From Theobroma cacao (taxonomy: Eukaryota; Streptophyta; Magnoliopsida; Malvales; Malvaceae), in NCBI RefSeq assembly GCF_000208745.1, contig NC_030852.1, positions 30,582,969 to 30,646,968 on the forward strand: a stretch of 64,000 nt of DNA. The letters are read 5' to 3'. The notes under the pieces were generated by a model. The model saw only the letters and a program-made list of their open reading frames with translations, had not been told where the DNA came from and did not search any database. Each line of letters begins with the position of its first letter. Within the stretch, counting starts at the first letter, position 1. Of the stretch, positions 12,031 to 24,700 are shown in pieces. The position numbers and the translations under genes are program-made.

Positions 12031-12281
12031 GTAAGTTTCTCAAATTGCTTAGCTCGTTTCTTGTTCCGTGTTGGTTTGGTTAGGCTTAGCTCCATTGTCC
12101 ATTTTGAAATCCTGTTACCATCGTTTCTTCCCCGATTACCGGTAAGATTTTTTTGAAATTCCTAAATCCTTAAATTTACCGCCTGACTAGTTTCTGTTAT
12201 TTTCATGTTAAATTGATGAGGATGAATCTATTTTTAACTTTTAGTAAACGGAGATTTATATGAATGATTTTGCATCATCAG
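12031..12281 (+). other. Probable 5' UTR intron of ATG13
   Basis: A strong donor, CTCAA|GTAAGT, sits at 12031 and an acceptor, CATCATCAG, ends at 12281, about 150 bases before the ATG13 start codon. The preceding transcribed leader would begin somewhere after 11830. Inferred from splice signals only. Confidence 0.5.
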
Positions 12282-12290
12282 GATTCAGGA

Positions 12291-12389
12291 ATGATTAGTG
12301 AAATCGTTGACGGATCAGAGTTGAGAGGGAGCTTCCTTTCTCCATTTTTGTCTATTAATTGTCGTCATTTTCGTATTACATCGCAATAA
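12291..12389 (+). other. Upstream ORF in the ATG13 leader (32 codons)
   Basis: This frame opens at ATG 12291 immediately after the proposed 5' UTR acceptor and ends at TAA 12387-12389, 38 bases before the main ATG. It is out of frame with ATG13. If translated it would reduce ATG13 output. Its peptide resembles nothing I recognise. Confidence 0.4.
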
Positions 12390-12427
12390 GCGGGCGGTTT
12401 ATTTGGGGATGGGCTGATTGCGTTGCC

Positions 12428-15218
12428 ATGGAAATGGATCGAGAATCTGGAAAATTGGAACAAATTGTTTACCAATTTCGTTCCAAGATCTTGCACGTTA
12501 TTTTAGACTCGAGGGTCCCTTCTCTTCACCACCGCCACCAGCGGCAACTGCAACAACAAGAATCGCTTTCTCTTTCTCGGGTGAGAAAGACTGACAAATG
12601 GTTCAATTTAGTATTAGGAGACCGCCCCGCGGTTCTGGAGAATCTCAATTTCTCCCTTAGGAATCTCTTGGATCCTATGATAATTGACGTGATACTCGTT
12701 CATAATGGTTCTTGTTCCTCATCGGTGGACAATCTCTATACCCCTTCAGCTGCAGCTTCGGGACCTTCTACCGAGACTGTTATAGAAAGATGGGTTGTTC
12801 AATATGATTGCCCTCGGGTTATTGCTACTCCAAGCGGTGCTGATACTTCTGTGTCTTATAAGAAGACTTACAAGAAGTCCATTGTACTTTTGCGATCTCT
12901 TTATGCGCAAATGAGGCTTCTCCCAGCATATAGAATCTTTCGGCAGCTAAGTTCGTTGAGCCAGACATATAATTTCGATCTTATTTACAAGGTTTCATCA
13001 TTTAGTCATCCGTTCTCTAGGGAAGAGGAGGATGTAATGAAAGAATATAGTTTTGTTCCTGTTGAGGCTCTTCCAGGCCACCTATGTGTGTCAGTGACTT
13101 ATTGTCCAACTCTATCTGAATTTAACCTTGAGCCTTTGGTATCTTTGCCACCAAAGATTATAACAGACTATGTCGGTAGCCCTACCACAGACCCTATGAG
13201 ATCCTTTCCTTCATCAGAGAAGGGTGTTCGTGCTACATCCTTTCCATTAAGAGGAGTGCGACCTCCATCTTCAGCTCCATTTCAACGTCCACACAGCTGG
13301 TCTAGTGGTTTTCACCGAGGATTCCCTTTTACACAAAATCAATCCCTAGGAGGATCTCCGCCTGCTTATCGTACATCTCCCGTGCCATATGATATTGCAT
13401 CTCCACCTTCTGATATGTATGGTAATAGAATTCAAAATCATAGATTGTCAACTCTACAACAGGTTACTGCTTATGATGAATATCAGCTTTCACCCCCATT
13501 CTCACCATCTGCTTCCCCTTCTCCTCCAACATACTTATCCAGTGCTAATCCTTTACTGACTCATCATCGTTCTGAGACTGCCCCTGTAACAATTCCACTT
13601 CCACTAACTGGCAGAAGTTCTAGATATCTTTCTCCTAACTCTTCTGATCCAAGTAGACATTCTCTTCCCCCTCTGTCTCCCAGAAGCTCAAAGCATGATG
13701 CCTCTTCTCAGGAATCTCCCTCTGGGATTCGGTCATACAGGAAAATAGAAGCTCTAAGGGCTGGAGAGTCGCCTTCTGGCTTAGCAAATCATTATTCTGT
13801 ATTGAAGGTAGTCTTAAATTTCTGTTGCTGCTATTTGAAAGTTTTGCACTCCTACAAAACCTTGTATCTTTATTTATGCGCCAGCTGATAAGGCCGATAC
13901 TCATTTGTTTCATAGGTGGTCAAAGATAGTAAAGATGATTCGGGCCGGTTCTCTGGATTGTTATCTTCCAGTGGATCACCACGTATTGGATTCTCTAGAA
14001 GCTCTAGTAGATTATCTTTCCAGGATGACACAGATGATTGTGAATTTTCTTGCCCTTTTGATGTTGATGATGTTGATGCATCTGATTCCCTGGCCAGGTA
14101 CATAGGATTTCTTTTTAATCTATATCACAGTCTCATGCCTGTACTACAGTCCTTGTTGAAGAAATATCTAGTGTTGGTTTTGGTGCCTTTTAGTTTTTCT
14201 ATTGAACTAGTGGTTATCCTTGAAGCACTCATCTTGTGTGAAAAGTACTTCATGTTATGAAAGACTAATCCTGAAATGGTATTTTTAGGATGCATTCATT
14301 CATTTTGTCTTATTTCTCCTCAAGTCTATCTTTCATGCATTACATCTCAATTTTGTTTGCTTTTTCTCATGGAGGTAACCTCAAGGTAAGACTATTATAT
14401 GCTTAGATTGGGTCTCCTTATCATTCAGTTGAGTGATTTCATATATCCTTGTTTCTAAGCTGAGCATATGATCAAGATAAAGGTCTTGCTTCTAAAGCAT
14501 GGATAGAGGAAGTAAATCTACTTAAAACAAGGAAACTAAAAGTGTACAAATAGCTTAAGATTTAGAAGCTGTGAGCCTGGTTAATAGCTGGCATATAGGT
14601 CTTTATTTCATCAGACCAAAGACGGTACTAAAAACAAGGAAAGTTGCTGACGAGAATAGTTCTATACTTCAGTAACAAAGCCTTGTATTAATTTTTTTTT
14701 TTAGAAAATTGGAAACAGAGTGTTCATTCGCACAAACATCTTGTTTTCTTACTGTTATTGATTTAAATCAATTTGTTGTATGACTTATCCTATTCTTGGG
14801 GTTACCTGATTGTTGGCTGTTGTTAGACTTAGATGTTATAGAATGGTATGATTTGTGTCCCTTTCGACTTACATTTATGCTTCTTTTTATGCCTGCAATT
14901 TGGTTTTACAGTCAGAACATAGAGGGAAAAAAAGCTTCAGAATTCACTGCACAGTCAGCTGGTAAAAAATCACAAGATGCTGCTGTTGGCATTCTTGTTC
15001 ACATGCTTAGAACAGCACTTCCTCTGCGACAAGACTCAAGTTGTTATTCAGCTTATTCTTTAAAGACTGAATGCGAAGGAGGTTTTGGTACTGCTTCTGA
15101 ATTTTATATGCCTCGGAAAACAGCAGATGCACTTGAAGAGCTCAAGAGCTACAGAGAAATGAAAGATCTACTACTATCAAAGAGTGGAGCTCGGGTGGTT
15201 AGGAAAGAAGAAATGTAG
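12428..15218 (+). CDS. ATG13: Autophagy-related protein 13 (ATG13), ATG1 kinase complex subunit
   Basis: Three exons, 12428-13807, 13916-14097 and 14912-15218, join in phase to give 622 residues. ATG13 is the regulatory partner of the ATG1 kinase; TOR phosphorylates it in nutrient-rich cells and it promotes autophagosome initiation on starvation. Residues ~10-240 carry the ATG13 HORMA domain, with EQIVYQFRSKILHVILDSR, DKWFNLVLGDRPAVLENL and a VVQYDCP segment. The rest is a long, disordered Ser/Pro-rich tail. Near residues 490-514 is the plant-conserved block SRLSFQDDTDD...CPFDVDDVD. The last exon adds a conserved C-terminal helix ending in a KEEM tail. The open frame runs 5' of ATG 12428 without another ATG; 12434 is an alternative start. 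Introns are 108 and 814 bases. Closest in type to Arabidopsis ATG13a. Confidence 0.95.
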
Positions 15219-16133
15219 TTGCTCTCTTGGTGGATGGGGGTGGGGGTTGTAGATTTGATCTTGTGGCTGTCAACTGGTGCTAATACGGCAGCAGCAGGAC
15301 GCATTTTAGATTAAAACAGAACACGTTTCTTTGAAGATTAACAGGTTATGTACGTATCATGAATGAACATTGGTTACGATTGTTGAATTAATCATTGAAA
15401 TTCGCTAATGCAGAAAGTTCCCTTTTGTAGACATTTCTACTTTTTCTTCGGCAATGCCCTTGTATTTATAGTTCTAAGGAGTTGGGACTCGGGATAAAGG
15501 AAAAAATTTCTCCTTTTTTTTTTTTGGTGTGAAAGGGTGGAACTAATAAAACGATTGATGTTTTATACCAACAAGATTTGTTGTCAGTTATTCTTTCATT
15601 TATAATTTTACTCTGTCACTAGTAATTCTGTTATCATCGAATAGCAAGATGGAAATGGATTCTAAACGCACCGTTTAAAAAGAAAAAAGGAAAAAAAGAA
15701 AAGGGAAAAGAAAGAAGGCAAAATGCTACTAGGTAATTTGAATTGAAATGGGCTTTTCTTTTAAATAATGGATTTCCTCCTTTGAATGAGGGGGAAAACG
15801 GAAGCGCAGCGGATTTCCCTCCTTATTTTTCGGTGTTTCCCCGTTTCTCTCAACCTCAAAACCAGACATAAACACAACGTAGGAGGCGAATCGGCGGCCT
15901 GACTCTGATCTCCTCTCTCCTCGCCTGCTCTTCTGCTTTTGGAGGTTAGTCTCTCGATACCATTATCGCATCTTTCTTTCATCATTTGCTCCTGCACTGT
16001 ATTTATTTTCATTTCATTATACATCAGAATATTAGCCATAACCGAAACATTCAGATTTTCATCGAAATTGAGATAAATAGTTATTTAAAAAAAAAAACTT
16101 TTTAAACTCTCCAGCTTTGAAGAAGTACGGTCT
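15219..16133 (+). other. ATG13 3' region and ZUFSP leader
   Basis: The first ~350 bases are the likely ATG13 3' UTR. A purine-rich tract at 15677-15720 has no coding value. From about 15880 the leader of the next gene begins. A candidate 5' UTR intron runs from GAG|GTTAGT at about 15944 to TCTCCAG at 16113. No separate gene is seen. Confidence 0.4.
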
Positions 16134-18374
16134 ATGGAATCTTCCGCTTGTCCTTTTTGTCATCTCACATTTCCCTCCTTAGAACTCCAACGGTATGCTC
16201 TTTTCTTTTACTTTTTTAAATTCTAAATTGTGGTGCTCTTTTGGTTTAAGATTTTTTTTATTGCTAGTAGTAATATTTGATACAGGCACGCCAACAGTCA
16301 CTTCGAGGATGAAGACGAGGAAGCTAAAGACCTGAAATTGGCTAATCAAATCGCCTCTTCTTCAGGCTCTGTTGACGTGGATAGCGTTTCCCCCTTGATT
16401 GCTTCACAAACAAGGAGCAACTTTTACCATGTAAAAGATGGGTTGATATCCTTGCTGAAAAACTGTTTAGAACTAGAAACCCAACACAACTCATCAGTAA
16501 CCATATTGTCTGGCTACGTTGATCACTTCCAATGCCTTCCGTCCGTGGATGTTGGTTGGGGTTGTGGCTGGCGTAACATCCAAATGCTAAGCTCTCATTT
16601 GCTTGCTCACAGGCAGGAAGCTAGACAAGTACTGTTTGGTGGGTCGGGTTTTGTTCCTGATATTGCTTTCCTCCAACGTTGGCTTGAGATTGCTTGGGAA
16701 AGGGGATTTGATCCACCTGGTGCCCAACATTTTAAGTGCAAAATCTATGGTTCCAATCATAAGATTGGGACTACTGAATGTGCTGCACTTTTCCGTTCAT
16801 TTGGCCTTCGTGCTAGGGTGGTTGACTTTGGTCCCAAAGAATCTCAGCCCTTTTATCTTTCTGTTCCTGGTTCTACTCTTGGACAAACAGTGATGAAAAG
16901 GAGCATAATTCAAGTTTCTGGACCGATGGATAGATATGTTCATCACCAGCAGGGTTCAATGAAGCCAAGACACTCTTTTGACTCTTTGGGCTATGGGAGG
17001 AGTGGTAATTTTAAAGGGAAAAGTGGGGGACCTCAGATTCTGGTTGATTGGGTGTGGAATTACTTTTCAGATAAAGGGTTAACCATATCTGGCTCCAACC
17101 GTGTTGTAGTCAGTGATAGAGCGTAAGTGACCATCACCATGGCTAGCTATAACTTTTATTCTGACGTTGATTTGTTTTTTTTCTGGTGTGTGCATCAAAG
17201 GAATATCATTGTGTTTCTGTCCAATATTCCCCTCATAGTTTTTATTAGATACAGCATCATATTTTTTGACTACATTCTATGATTGTGTTTTGATGGTAGC
17301 TTTCATGTGCAGGCCTTTGTACTTCCAACATGACGGACATTCACGAACAATTGTTGGGATTCAAGTTAAACATCAGCAGAATGGGATGCATCAGTTCAAT
17401 CTCTTGATTATGGACCCTTCTGATGTGAGTATTACATATGATTTTATCTTTGATGGTTATCTGAGATTCTTTACAGCTTGTAGACATTGACAAATGGCAC
17501 TACTACTGAATATTTTGCTGATTTTATTACTCGTGAATCATAATATTGTAAGTATTATCAAAGTTCCGCGTATGCTCTTTGTCCTCACCCTAGCTATTTC
17601 ACTTCTTTTGTTACTTGATTGTGTATGTTAACTATGTTTGAATTCTGCAGTTTCTATGCACATCAATAATTTTCTAGAGTTCCAGATATAAAATTTGGCA
17701 TGTTTCTGTTTGATTTAAATATTTGGTAGACAAGAATTGTATATGATGATTATCAGACAATAGCATTGGTTCACAAACTCAGGCCAAAGCGTGACTATTA
17801 AATGTGAAGACTTAGGTTTTTAGATGCCCTTTTAGCCGTTTAACTGTGTAGCTGTGGACTTCAAGTCTGATGCACGTGCCAGTTGAATATTGTCATGTAA
17901 TCAGGGAAGCATAATTTGGCAAATAAGTAATCAGAAAAGTTCTTTGCCAGAAATTGCAGAAGTTGGGACTTGCGGTGGTGTCAGTAATCTGTTTTTCTTT
18001 ATGCTGCTAGAATCTATTTTTGATTGCTGTGCAGCTAATGTTACATTTGTTTTTTTTTTTTTTTGAATATGAGCTTATGTTAATTTGTTATGTAATGTTT
18101 TACGTAAGCACAGGGAACTATTGCTTTGGAAAGATCACTAAAAAAGAATGTGGGGTGGCAGAAGCTTATTAAAAGAGGAGTCCACACCCTGAAGATGCCT
18201 CAATACCAGGTTATAACACAAATGTTATAAACTTCCTCGTTGACCTTACTATCTTTCGATGTATGAGCTTATAATCTGCTTCTTTTTCAGTTGTGCTATA
18301 TTGATCCTGGAATTGCGAGTCGGGTGGAGCTGCAACAGCTCAAAACAATAAATAGCATCTTCATTGAATTGTAG
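16134..18374 (+). CDS. Zinc-finger UFSP-type C78 peptidase (ZUFSP/ZUP1-like deubiquitinase)
   Basis: Five exons (16134-16192, 16286-17122, 17313-17424, 18114-18209, 18291-18374) join in phase to 395 residues. A short first exon holds most of an N-terminal C2H2 zinc finger (C6, C9, H21, H25). The peptidase C78 domain follows: nucleophile Cys113 in VGWGCGWRN, His308 in QHDGHSRTIVG, and Asp333 in LLIMDPSD. The family includes UFM1-specific proteases and ZUFSP/ZUP1, which cleaves long K63-linked ubiquitin chains and acts in genome stability. The N-terminal finger and the lack of a long N-terminal extension point to the ZUFSP branch, as in Arabidopsis At5g24680 (remembered). All three catalytic residues are present, so the enzyme should be active. 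Which modifier is preferred cannot be told from sequence. Confidence 0.92.
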
Positions 18375-18803
18375 AGGAATATTGTGAACTTCCGAGTCCT
18401 TAGGTACTGTTTATCTATTTCATCTAGTTGTAAAGTTTTGTGGCTAATCCTTTCCCTTGACGTGAATGTTTTCCAGGATATCTTTGTGGCATATACGGCG
18501 ATTGAAATATGCATGTTTTTGTGTACTTTGCTATTTTGTTGGTTTCTAAAGTTGGCATAATCTCGAATAAGCTTTCTTTATGGCGATATGAAAGTTGAAT
18601 GTGAAGAAATCTTCAAAAAATAGAACTCTATAATGATGATTATTTCATTTTTTTTTTGAGGTCAACTTTCAGCTTGAAAAGCCTATTGTCAGCCTTAATT
18701 TGCCTATGTCTGGACAACAAGCCACCATTACTAGTCAAACTTATTGATTCCAAAGCTCTATGGCTGTTTTAGACTTCACATTAAGCTCCTTGACTGCTTC
18801 CAC

Positions 18804-19008
18804 CTGAAAGTTGGCAGCTCTTCTCCTGACAACTGTATCTTCACCATCGTGTAAAGCACATGGAATGTCTGGTATGTCAGGCACGCAACTGGAAGTTGGT
18901 AGCTCCTCTCTTGACAACTGTATCTTCACCATCGTGTAAAGCACATGGAATGTCTGGTATGTCAGGCACGCAACTGGAAGTTGGTAGCTCCTCTCTTGAC
19001 AACTGTAT
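18804..19008. repeat. 85-bp tandem repeat, about 2.4 copies
   Basis: Units start at 18804, 18889 and 18974 and share CTGGAAGTTGGTAGCTCCTC, then GACAACTGTAT. Copies 2 and 3 are identical where both exist; copy 1 differs at a few sites. It lies ~430 bases beyond the ZUFSP stop. The minus-strand frame through it (18741-18944) looks mildly coding-like but 85 is not a multiple of three, so the repeat changes frame in each unit. Confidence 0.85.
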
Positions 19009-21778
19009 AGTCATATCATCTGGCGAAGTGCCTGCAACTCCTGTAAGTTACGGTGCACAATCAAAATCAGTCTTCGAACTCTTAATAGTTCCAATGCTTA
19101 TCTTGCTGAATTTGAGGGAGTGTTTAAGTGCCGTGCCCCTATGCTGCTGGCATTCCATGTGTACATCAAACCTTCTGACATCAAATCAAATTGCTTAATG
19201 TTCTGTTCGTTGGAACTATAGATTCTTTGCAGAAGGGCAGACATAGAGGACCTTCTTGTTCGGCTAGGCCCGGCAAGTGCCACCTTTTATCTCGGTTTCA
19301 GTTTGTAATCTGAAGCTGTGGAGAACACTTAATTTCTTTTCGTATTGATCTTGGAAACTACTTACACATGGCAAACAGAGAAATAAAACTACCAAGTCAA
19401 GAAGTGGGGATGAAAGTGAGAGAAAGAAAACATCAATTGTGTGATTGAAATTTGGGACACGGGATTTTTTTTTTTTAGCTTCTAAGTCTCCTTAAACTGA
19501 CAGCCACTTAGACATTTGAGTAGGTTGTAGTCACTAGAATGTGGTTTTTAGAAATATATTGTAAAGTTGTTGAACATGTAAAAGCCTAGCTTGAAAAATG
19601 AAAGTGGTTTTAGGGACTGAATAGATTAGAAAAAGAAATAGCAGAGTACTTGGATGAGAGAAGCTGGGTAGAGTTGCTTCATTCAAGTAAACCAATGATG
19701 TTTATAATTTTTTATTTAGGAGTGGAATTAATTAGAAAATAAAATAGTATCAATTATTGCGTTCAGATGCGTAAAGATGCTTAACAGCTGCAGCAAAGGG
19801 CGTAATGATGCTTGTAATTGACTAACAGCGATAATACTAATAATCCATTAGCGTGTTGATTTTGTAAAAGTCATAAATAGCATTTAATATGGGAGAAGTA
19901 AAAATATTTTTTTTATATATTAAATTAAATTATATTATAATATTTATTTTATAATAATGTAATATTTATTTTGTAATAAATTATTATAATGTAAAATTGT
20001 AATATAATTATATTACAATATTATAGTTAATAGATATAATGTAATTATAATGTAAAATCAATATATTCATGTTGCATTGTATTTTACAATGTTATTAAAA
20101 ATATTTTTACTTTTTAATTTTGTTACATTATTAAAGAGATTTTATAATATTATAATTTATTTTTTTTATATAGATTTTGAGAGATGTCTATTTTATAATG
20201 GAATTATGGATGATGATTATCAATAAAATTTTTATTATTTTTTAAAAAATAAAAAATATAAAATTATAATAAAAATAAAAATAAAATATAACATTAAAAA
20301 TATATTGAAGTGATGGTATTATATAAAATTAATAATAAAAAATATAAATATATTAAACTTATATTTTAATAAAAAAATAATTTTAAAAATTAACATTACG
20401 TTTTTAATAAAATATTTATAAAATAAAAATTAATAATATTTTTTTATATTTTATCTATTATTTTATTTATATATTAAATATTATAATTTTATCTTTCTTA
20501 TAATTACGTTATATTATAAGATACTATACGTGGTCATAGAGTTTTTAATTTGGAGTTTGGGCCTTGTCTTTAATCCAATGCAAACGCATGGCTTGTTGTA
20601 ATTGTTAAAGACTACAAGTCAACTCTATTAATGATGTCCCTTATACCCGGAAAACTGCTCCCACGTTCGTTTACAAACCATTAAGTGAAGTTCCATATCG
20701 CCAATATCAAGTACAAGTTTTCTACCTCTTCCTGGGGGAAAAAATTGGACTTGAAATATAAAAATTAATCCAGTTAAATTTTTATGTCAATTCACGCTGT
20801 AAAAAGAGCTTGTGCTTATTTTAACTCTCGGCGATAAAAAGGAGAAAACTTGTAGGCTGCAGCCTATTTATTGTTCACCAACAAACAAGTGGTCGGGCAA
20901 CAGCATTGTCAGCGCATGTTTATTACAGTCGTAATTGCGACGTTCGATGTAAGGCCCGCAGTTGCAATTAAGTTTTGTTAAACATCAATGTGAGGCAGAA
21001 GCAATTATTCACCGAAAAAAATAATAGAACGTGAGCAATTAAGTATTACTTGTACAATTGAGCAAAAGCTGGAATTTATGTAATAGTTGTTGTTTATTCT
21101 TAGTCAGAAAAGATCAGAAATTACGTTTTTCTGATGGAAGGAAGGATAAAAAGAGACACTAGGGTACGAGTAGTGTTCACAAAGTGAGGCCGTGGGACCG
21201 GACTAGAAACGGTGTCAAGAATCCAACGGGTCACAGTTGAGGATCTCGATCCAGGAGGCTTTTCCAGTTTGTTTTATGTATATTATATCGTAGACAAGCG
21301 TAGACTCATAGTTTTTATAGATGCGGGAAAATGTAGACTTGAATAAAAAATTAGGTACTCTTGGGGAACGTGAAGTAAATGCTTTGGCAGTGGAGAAGGG
21401 ATGACGGAGTGATGTATATGATGCTGTGTTGTCACACTCGGAAGGCACTGCGGTGAATAAATGATAAGTCGTCGTCGACCTCCGTTTGTTGCGGGGACGT
21501 AATTACTTGTGAACCGAAGGCAAGGATTGTTTTGTTTTTATTGTTTATCTTTTTGTTGCTGCGTCAACTTTTATGGAAACTCATCTTCTCACCTAAAGCT
21601 AGGCAAAACTAGTTTACTAAACTCTATCTTCTCATTAATAATTTATTTAATAGTATAGTACGATAGTTTTTAAGGTAGACACTCGTGGGTTTTTTCATCC
21701 AAGTCCCATATCCCAAACACTGAATAGTGGCTGCGGGCCTCTACCTTGGAGGACTTGGCAAGTGAGGGAGACAACCAA
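19009..21778. other. Intergenic, AT-rich
   Basis: No gene is supported. From 19880 to 20530 the DNA is almost pure A/T and includes a MITE-like palindrome. From 20530 it returns to ordinary intergenic composition, and the promoter of the ER-body membrane protein gene must lie somewhere before 21779. Confidence 0.5.
19894..20115. mobile_element. Small AT-rich MITE-like element
   Basis: The left end AGAAGTAAAAATATTTTT is inverted at the right end as AAAAATATTTTTACTTTT. The interior is built from partly palindromic ATTATAATGTAAAATTGTAAT and TGTAATATAATTATATTACA blocks. About 220 bases, non-coding. No clear target-site duplication, so this may be simple AT-rich DNA with symmetric ends. Confidence 0.4.
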
Positions 21779-24700
21779 ATGGAACAACTGGAGCCACAGT
21801 TAGCCAAAAAACATTTGTGGCCTGACCAAGATGAAGAGGATGAGGAGGAGGAGGCAGGCGTGGGCCTGTTAGCGAGGCACTCAAGGCATCCAAACAATGG
21901 AGTTGGAACCACTCCAACTTCTACTGCTACTACTATTAGTGGTGAGCCTCAGCCTGCCCCTGCCGCGGCCCATACCAATGTAACTACATCTGAGCTTCCT
22001 GAACAAGAACCGGAAGGAGAAGAACAAGAAGCAGCAGACAACAGTCAACGAGATGAAGAGCTGGGCGATGAGAACGGGGAAGACAAAGTTGTGAAGGAGG
22101 AAGGAGATGGAGTTACAAACAGCTTTTACTTTCACAAACTTCAAGGTACTCAACCTTCCCATTACCATCTCAATACCTATCAATGCATATTCGTGTTATA
22201 TATATATATATATATATATTGAAGATTTTTTCTTTTTCTTCTTTAATTCTCACACTTATTCCAACAAGTATGATCCCAGCGAATCTCTTCTCCTTCCATA
22301 TCTTCAATTCTTCTTCTTTTCTTTAACACAGAAAAGCAAAAAAAAAAAAAAAAGAAACAATAGTGGCCAGTTTAATGTCGATGCTTTTTGCTCACTGCTC
22401 AGTATATGCCAAAATAAAAAAGCAACCCCGCTGGCTACCTGCCACAATTAGCAACTTGGAGCTCGAATACCATGTAAAAGTTGATGAGGACCACGGGGTT
22501 TTCGTTTCTTTTGTTCGAACATGCCTGGCAGCACAATCTTTAGATTCATTCACAGTAAAAATTTCATTTTAAATGTATCACATAATTTCCTTACTGCGAA
22601 TATTGCAGAGACCGAAGAAAGAAGAGAAGTACTTCCCAGGATTATTAAAATTTTGCATAGCTAACCATTTTTTTTCAATTAAGATGTTTGACTGAAGTGA
22701 AATTGAAGTGCTTGTGTAATTGAGCAATTGCCTTTTCATGTAGTCTATAACAGAATGAAGCAGCCAACACTGCAAACGGCTTAATGTTTTAAGTCTTATT
22801 GGTGTTTTAAGAGCTTCGCTGTTATCCTATTTCTGTCATTCATATTTGATTTTTGTTGCTAGATGGTGAATTGCAACCCTCATCAGTCAATCTAAATATT
22901 TGAACTTTTTGTACATTCATCACGTCAATCTTCTTTCATATCTTTCAAATGTTTTAGCTTCTGATAAAATCACAAGTACTTAAACTTGACCAACCATTTT
23001 GTACATGTAAAAGCCAGTGTCATCTGTGTTCTCTTTGGGGTCACCTGAATTGGAAAATTTCTTTCCTTTATATTTTATTCTTATGCTTGTTTCATCCCTG
23101 TGATCCTCTCTTATATCGGTTATTGGTGAGAATGCCATTGTTTTTCCTTGTTTGTGGCTGAAGGAATATGGAAATGTCGCCATTGCAATTGGACCCACCG
23201 AATTGGAAGTCCTTGCATACTTGATGTTCAGTGGGGGTACTTGCACATGGTGATGAATAGCCCAACTTTAAATCAGTGGGGACCATGTTTCACTTTAGAA
23301 ACTAAAAGTCAGTCGATACCGAGATTTTATGCACGGATGGTAGCACTGGCTGTTGGTCAAATGCAACAGGCTGAACCTTGTCCATGGATGAAGCGATTGT
23401 GGCAAGCTGTTTTGTTCATTATAGCTTGCTGCTGTTAGTGTTTATGTCCATCCAAAATACTAATAGCTTTAGATATGGGCCAGTTGCATTAATTCCTGAC
23501 ATTGGGGTACAACGTCTTCGATGATATCTTCCTGGTCTATTTTGTTCGACAATGAATGTTGAATTTTCATTTAGAATGTTGTGTAGATGCTGTGTATCTA
23601 TGAGTTTTTTTTTTCCTTTGATTCCTCTGAATTTTGATTTTGTTTAGATAAGGAAATACCTCCCTTTCCATCTATAAAATGTGAGTACTGGCTGATATTC
23701 TAGTGTTCCATTATCCATTGCAAGTTTTGAAATTTAACAAAATCATGGCATATTATTTAAAATTTTTATTAAAATTGAAATGTTTCTTAATAGAAAAATG
23801 CTCGCCCACAGTTTCTTAACAAAGTATTTTTCTGCTGGATGGTTGCAGGCACTGAATCCGTCAATGGGGTTTCTGAAATGCAATCTGAAATTTCGAAAGG
23901 TCTGAGCACGGAAATCAATCATCAACAGTTTAAGAATGTAGAGGATCGAAACTTTTTTCGATTGAGCCCAGCACTGGTTGAACAGTCACATGAAGAAACA
24001 AATACAAGTTTCAAGCATTTTGACAATGCAACTAAAGTAGATGCCAATGTTGACTTAATTGGAGAAATTGAAGAGGATTTGATGGAATTAGATGTTGAAA
24101 GGGTTTTAGAGAAACAGAATACACATGATTTGTACTGTCCAAATTGCAATTCCTGCATCACCCGACGGGTCATCCTTCATAGAAGAAAGCCAAAAATTTC
24201 AAATATACGTCACAAACCAAAGCACGTGAAAAAGTTGAATCCAATTCCTATTTCTGTGGTTGATGGTCGTGGTGGTAACTCACCTAAAATCTATTCAAAT
24301 GATAGTCCAACACTGGCACCTGGTGTGCAAAATAACAGTACAGAACAGGAAGCATTCAGCTGCTTATCATGCTTCAGCCTCTTCATTCCTATAGGTATTG
24401 TGCTCTAATGCTGCATGAAGATTCAATCCTCTAAATTAATCATCTAAGGATCTTACTAATTGTTCCAACAATAGCAGCTAAGGATTTTATAAAGATCTAT
24501 ACATACAGTAGAAACCTCACTTTTATGGATGTCTATTTTGATGCATGCTTGTATCTTATTTTTCAGTTCCTTGGTATGAGTTTAGCATCAAATATGTTTA
24601 TTTTATTTTGACAACTTTAAAGCATTACTACTAGGGTGTTTTATGGACTTGAAACCTAACTCATTGTTTAAATCTTGAAGGAAATGGTTGTTTCAAGATC

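Noticed and set aside
12359..12427. ATG13 frame open upstream of ATG 12428 from a TTG
   Set aside because: There is no in-frame ATG in this part; the family starts close to EQIVYQF, so 12428 (or 12434) is the start.
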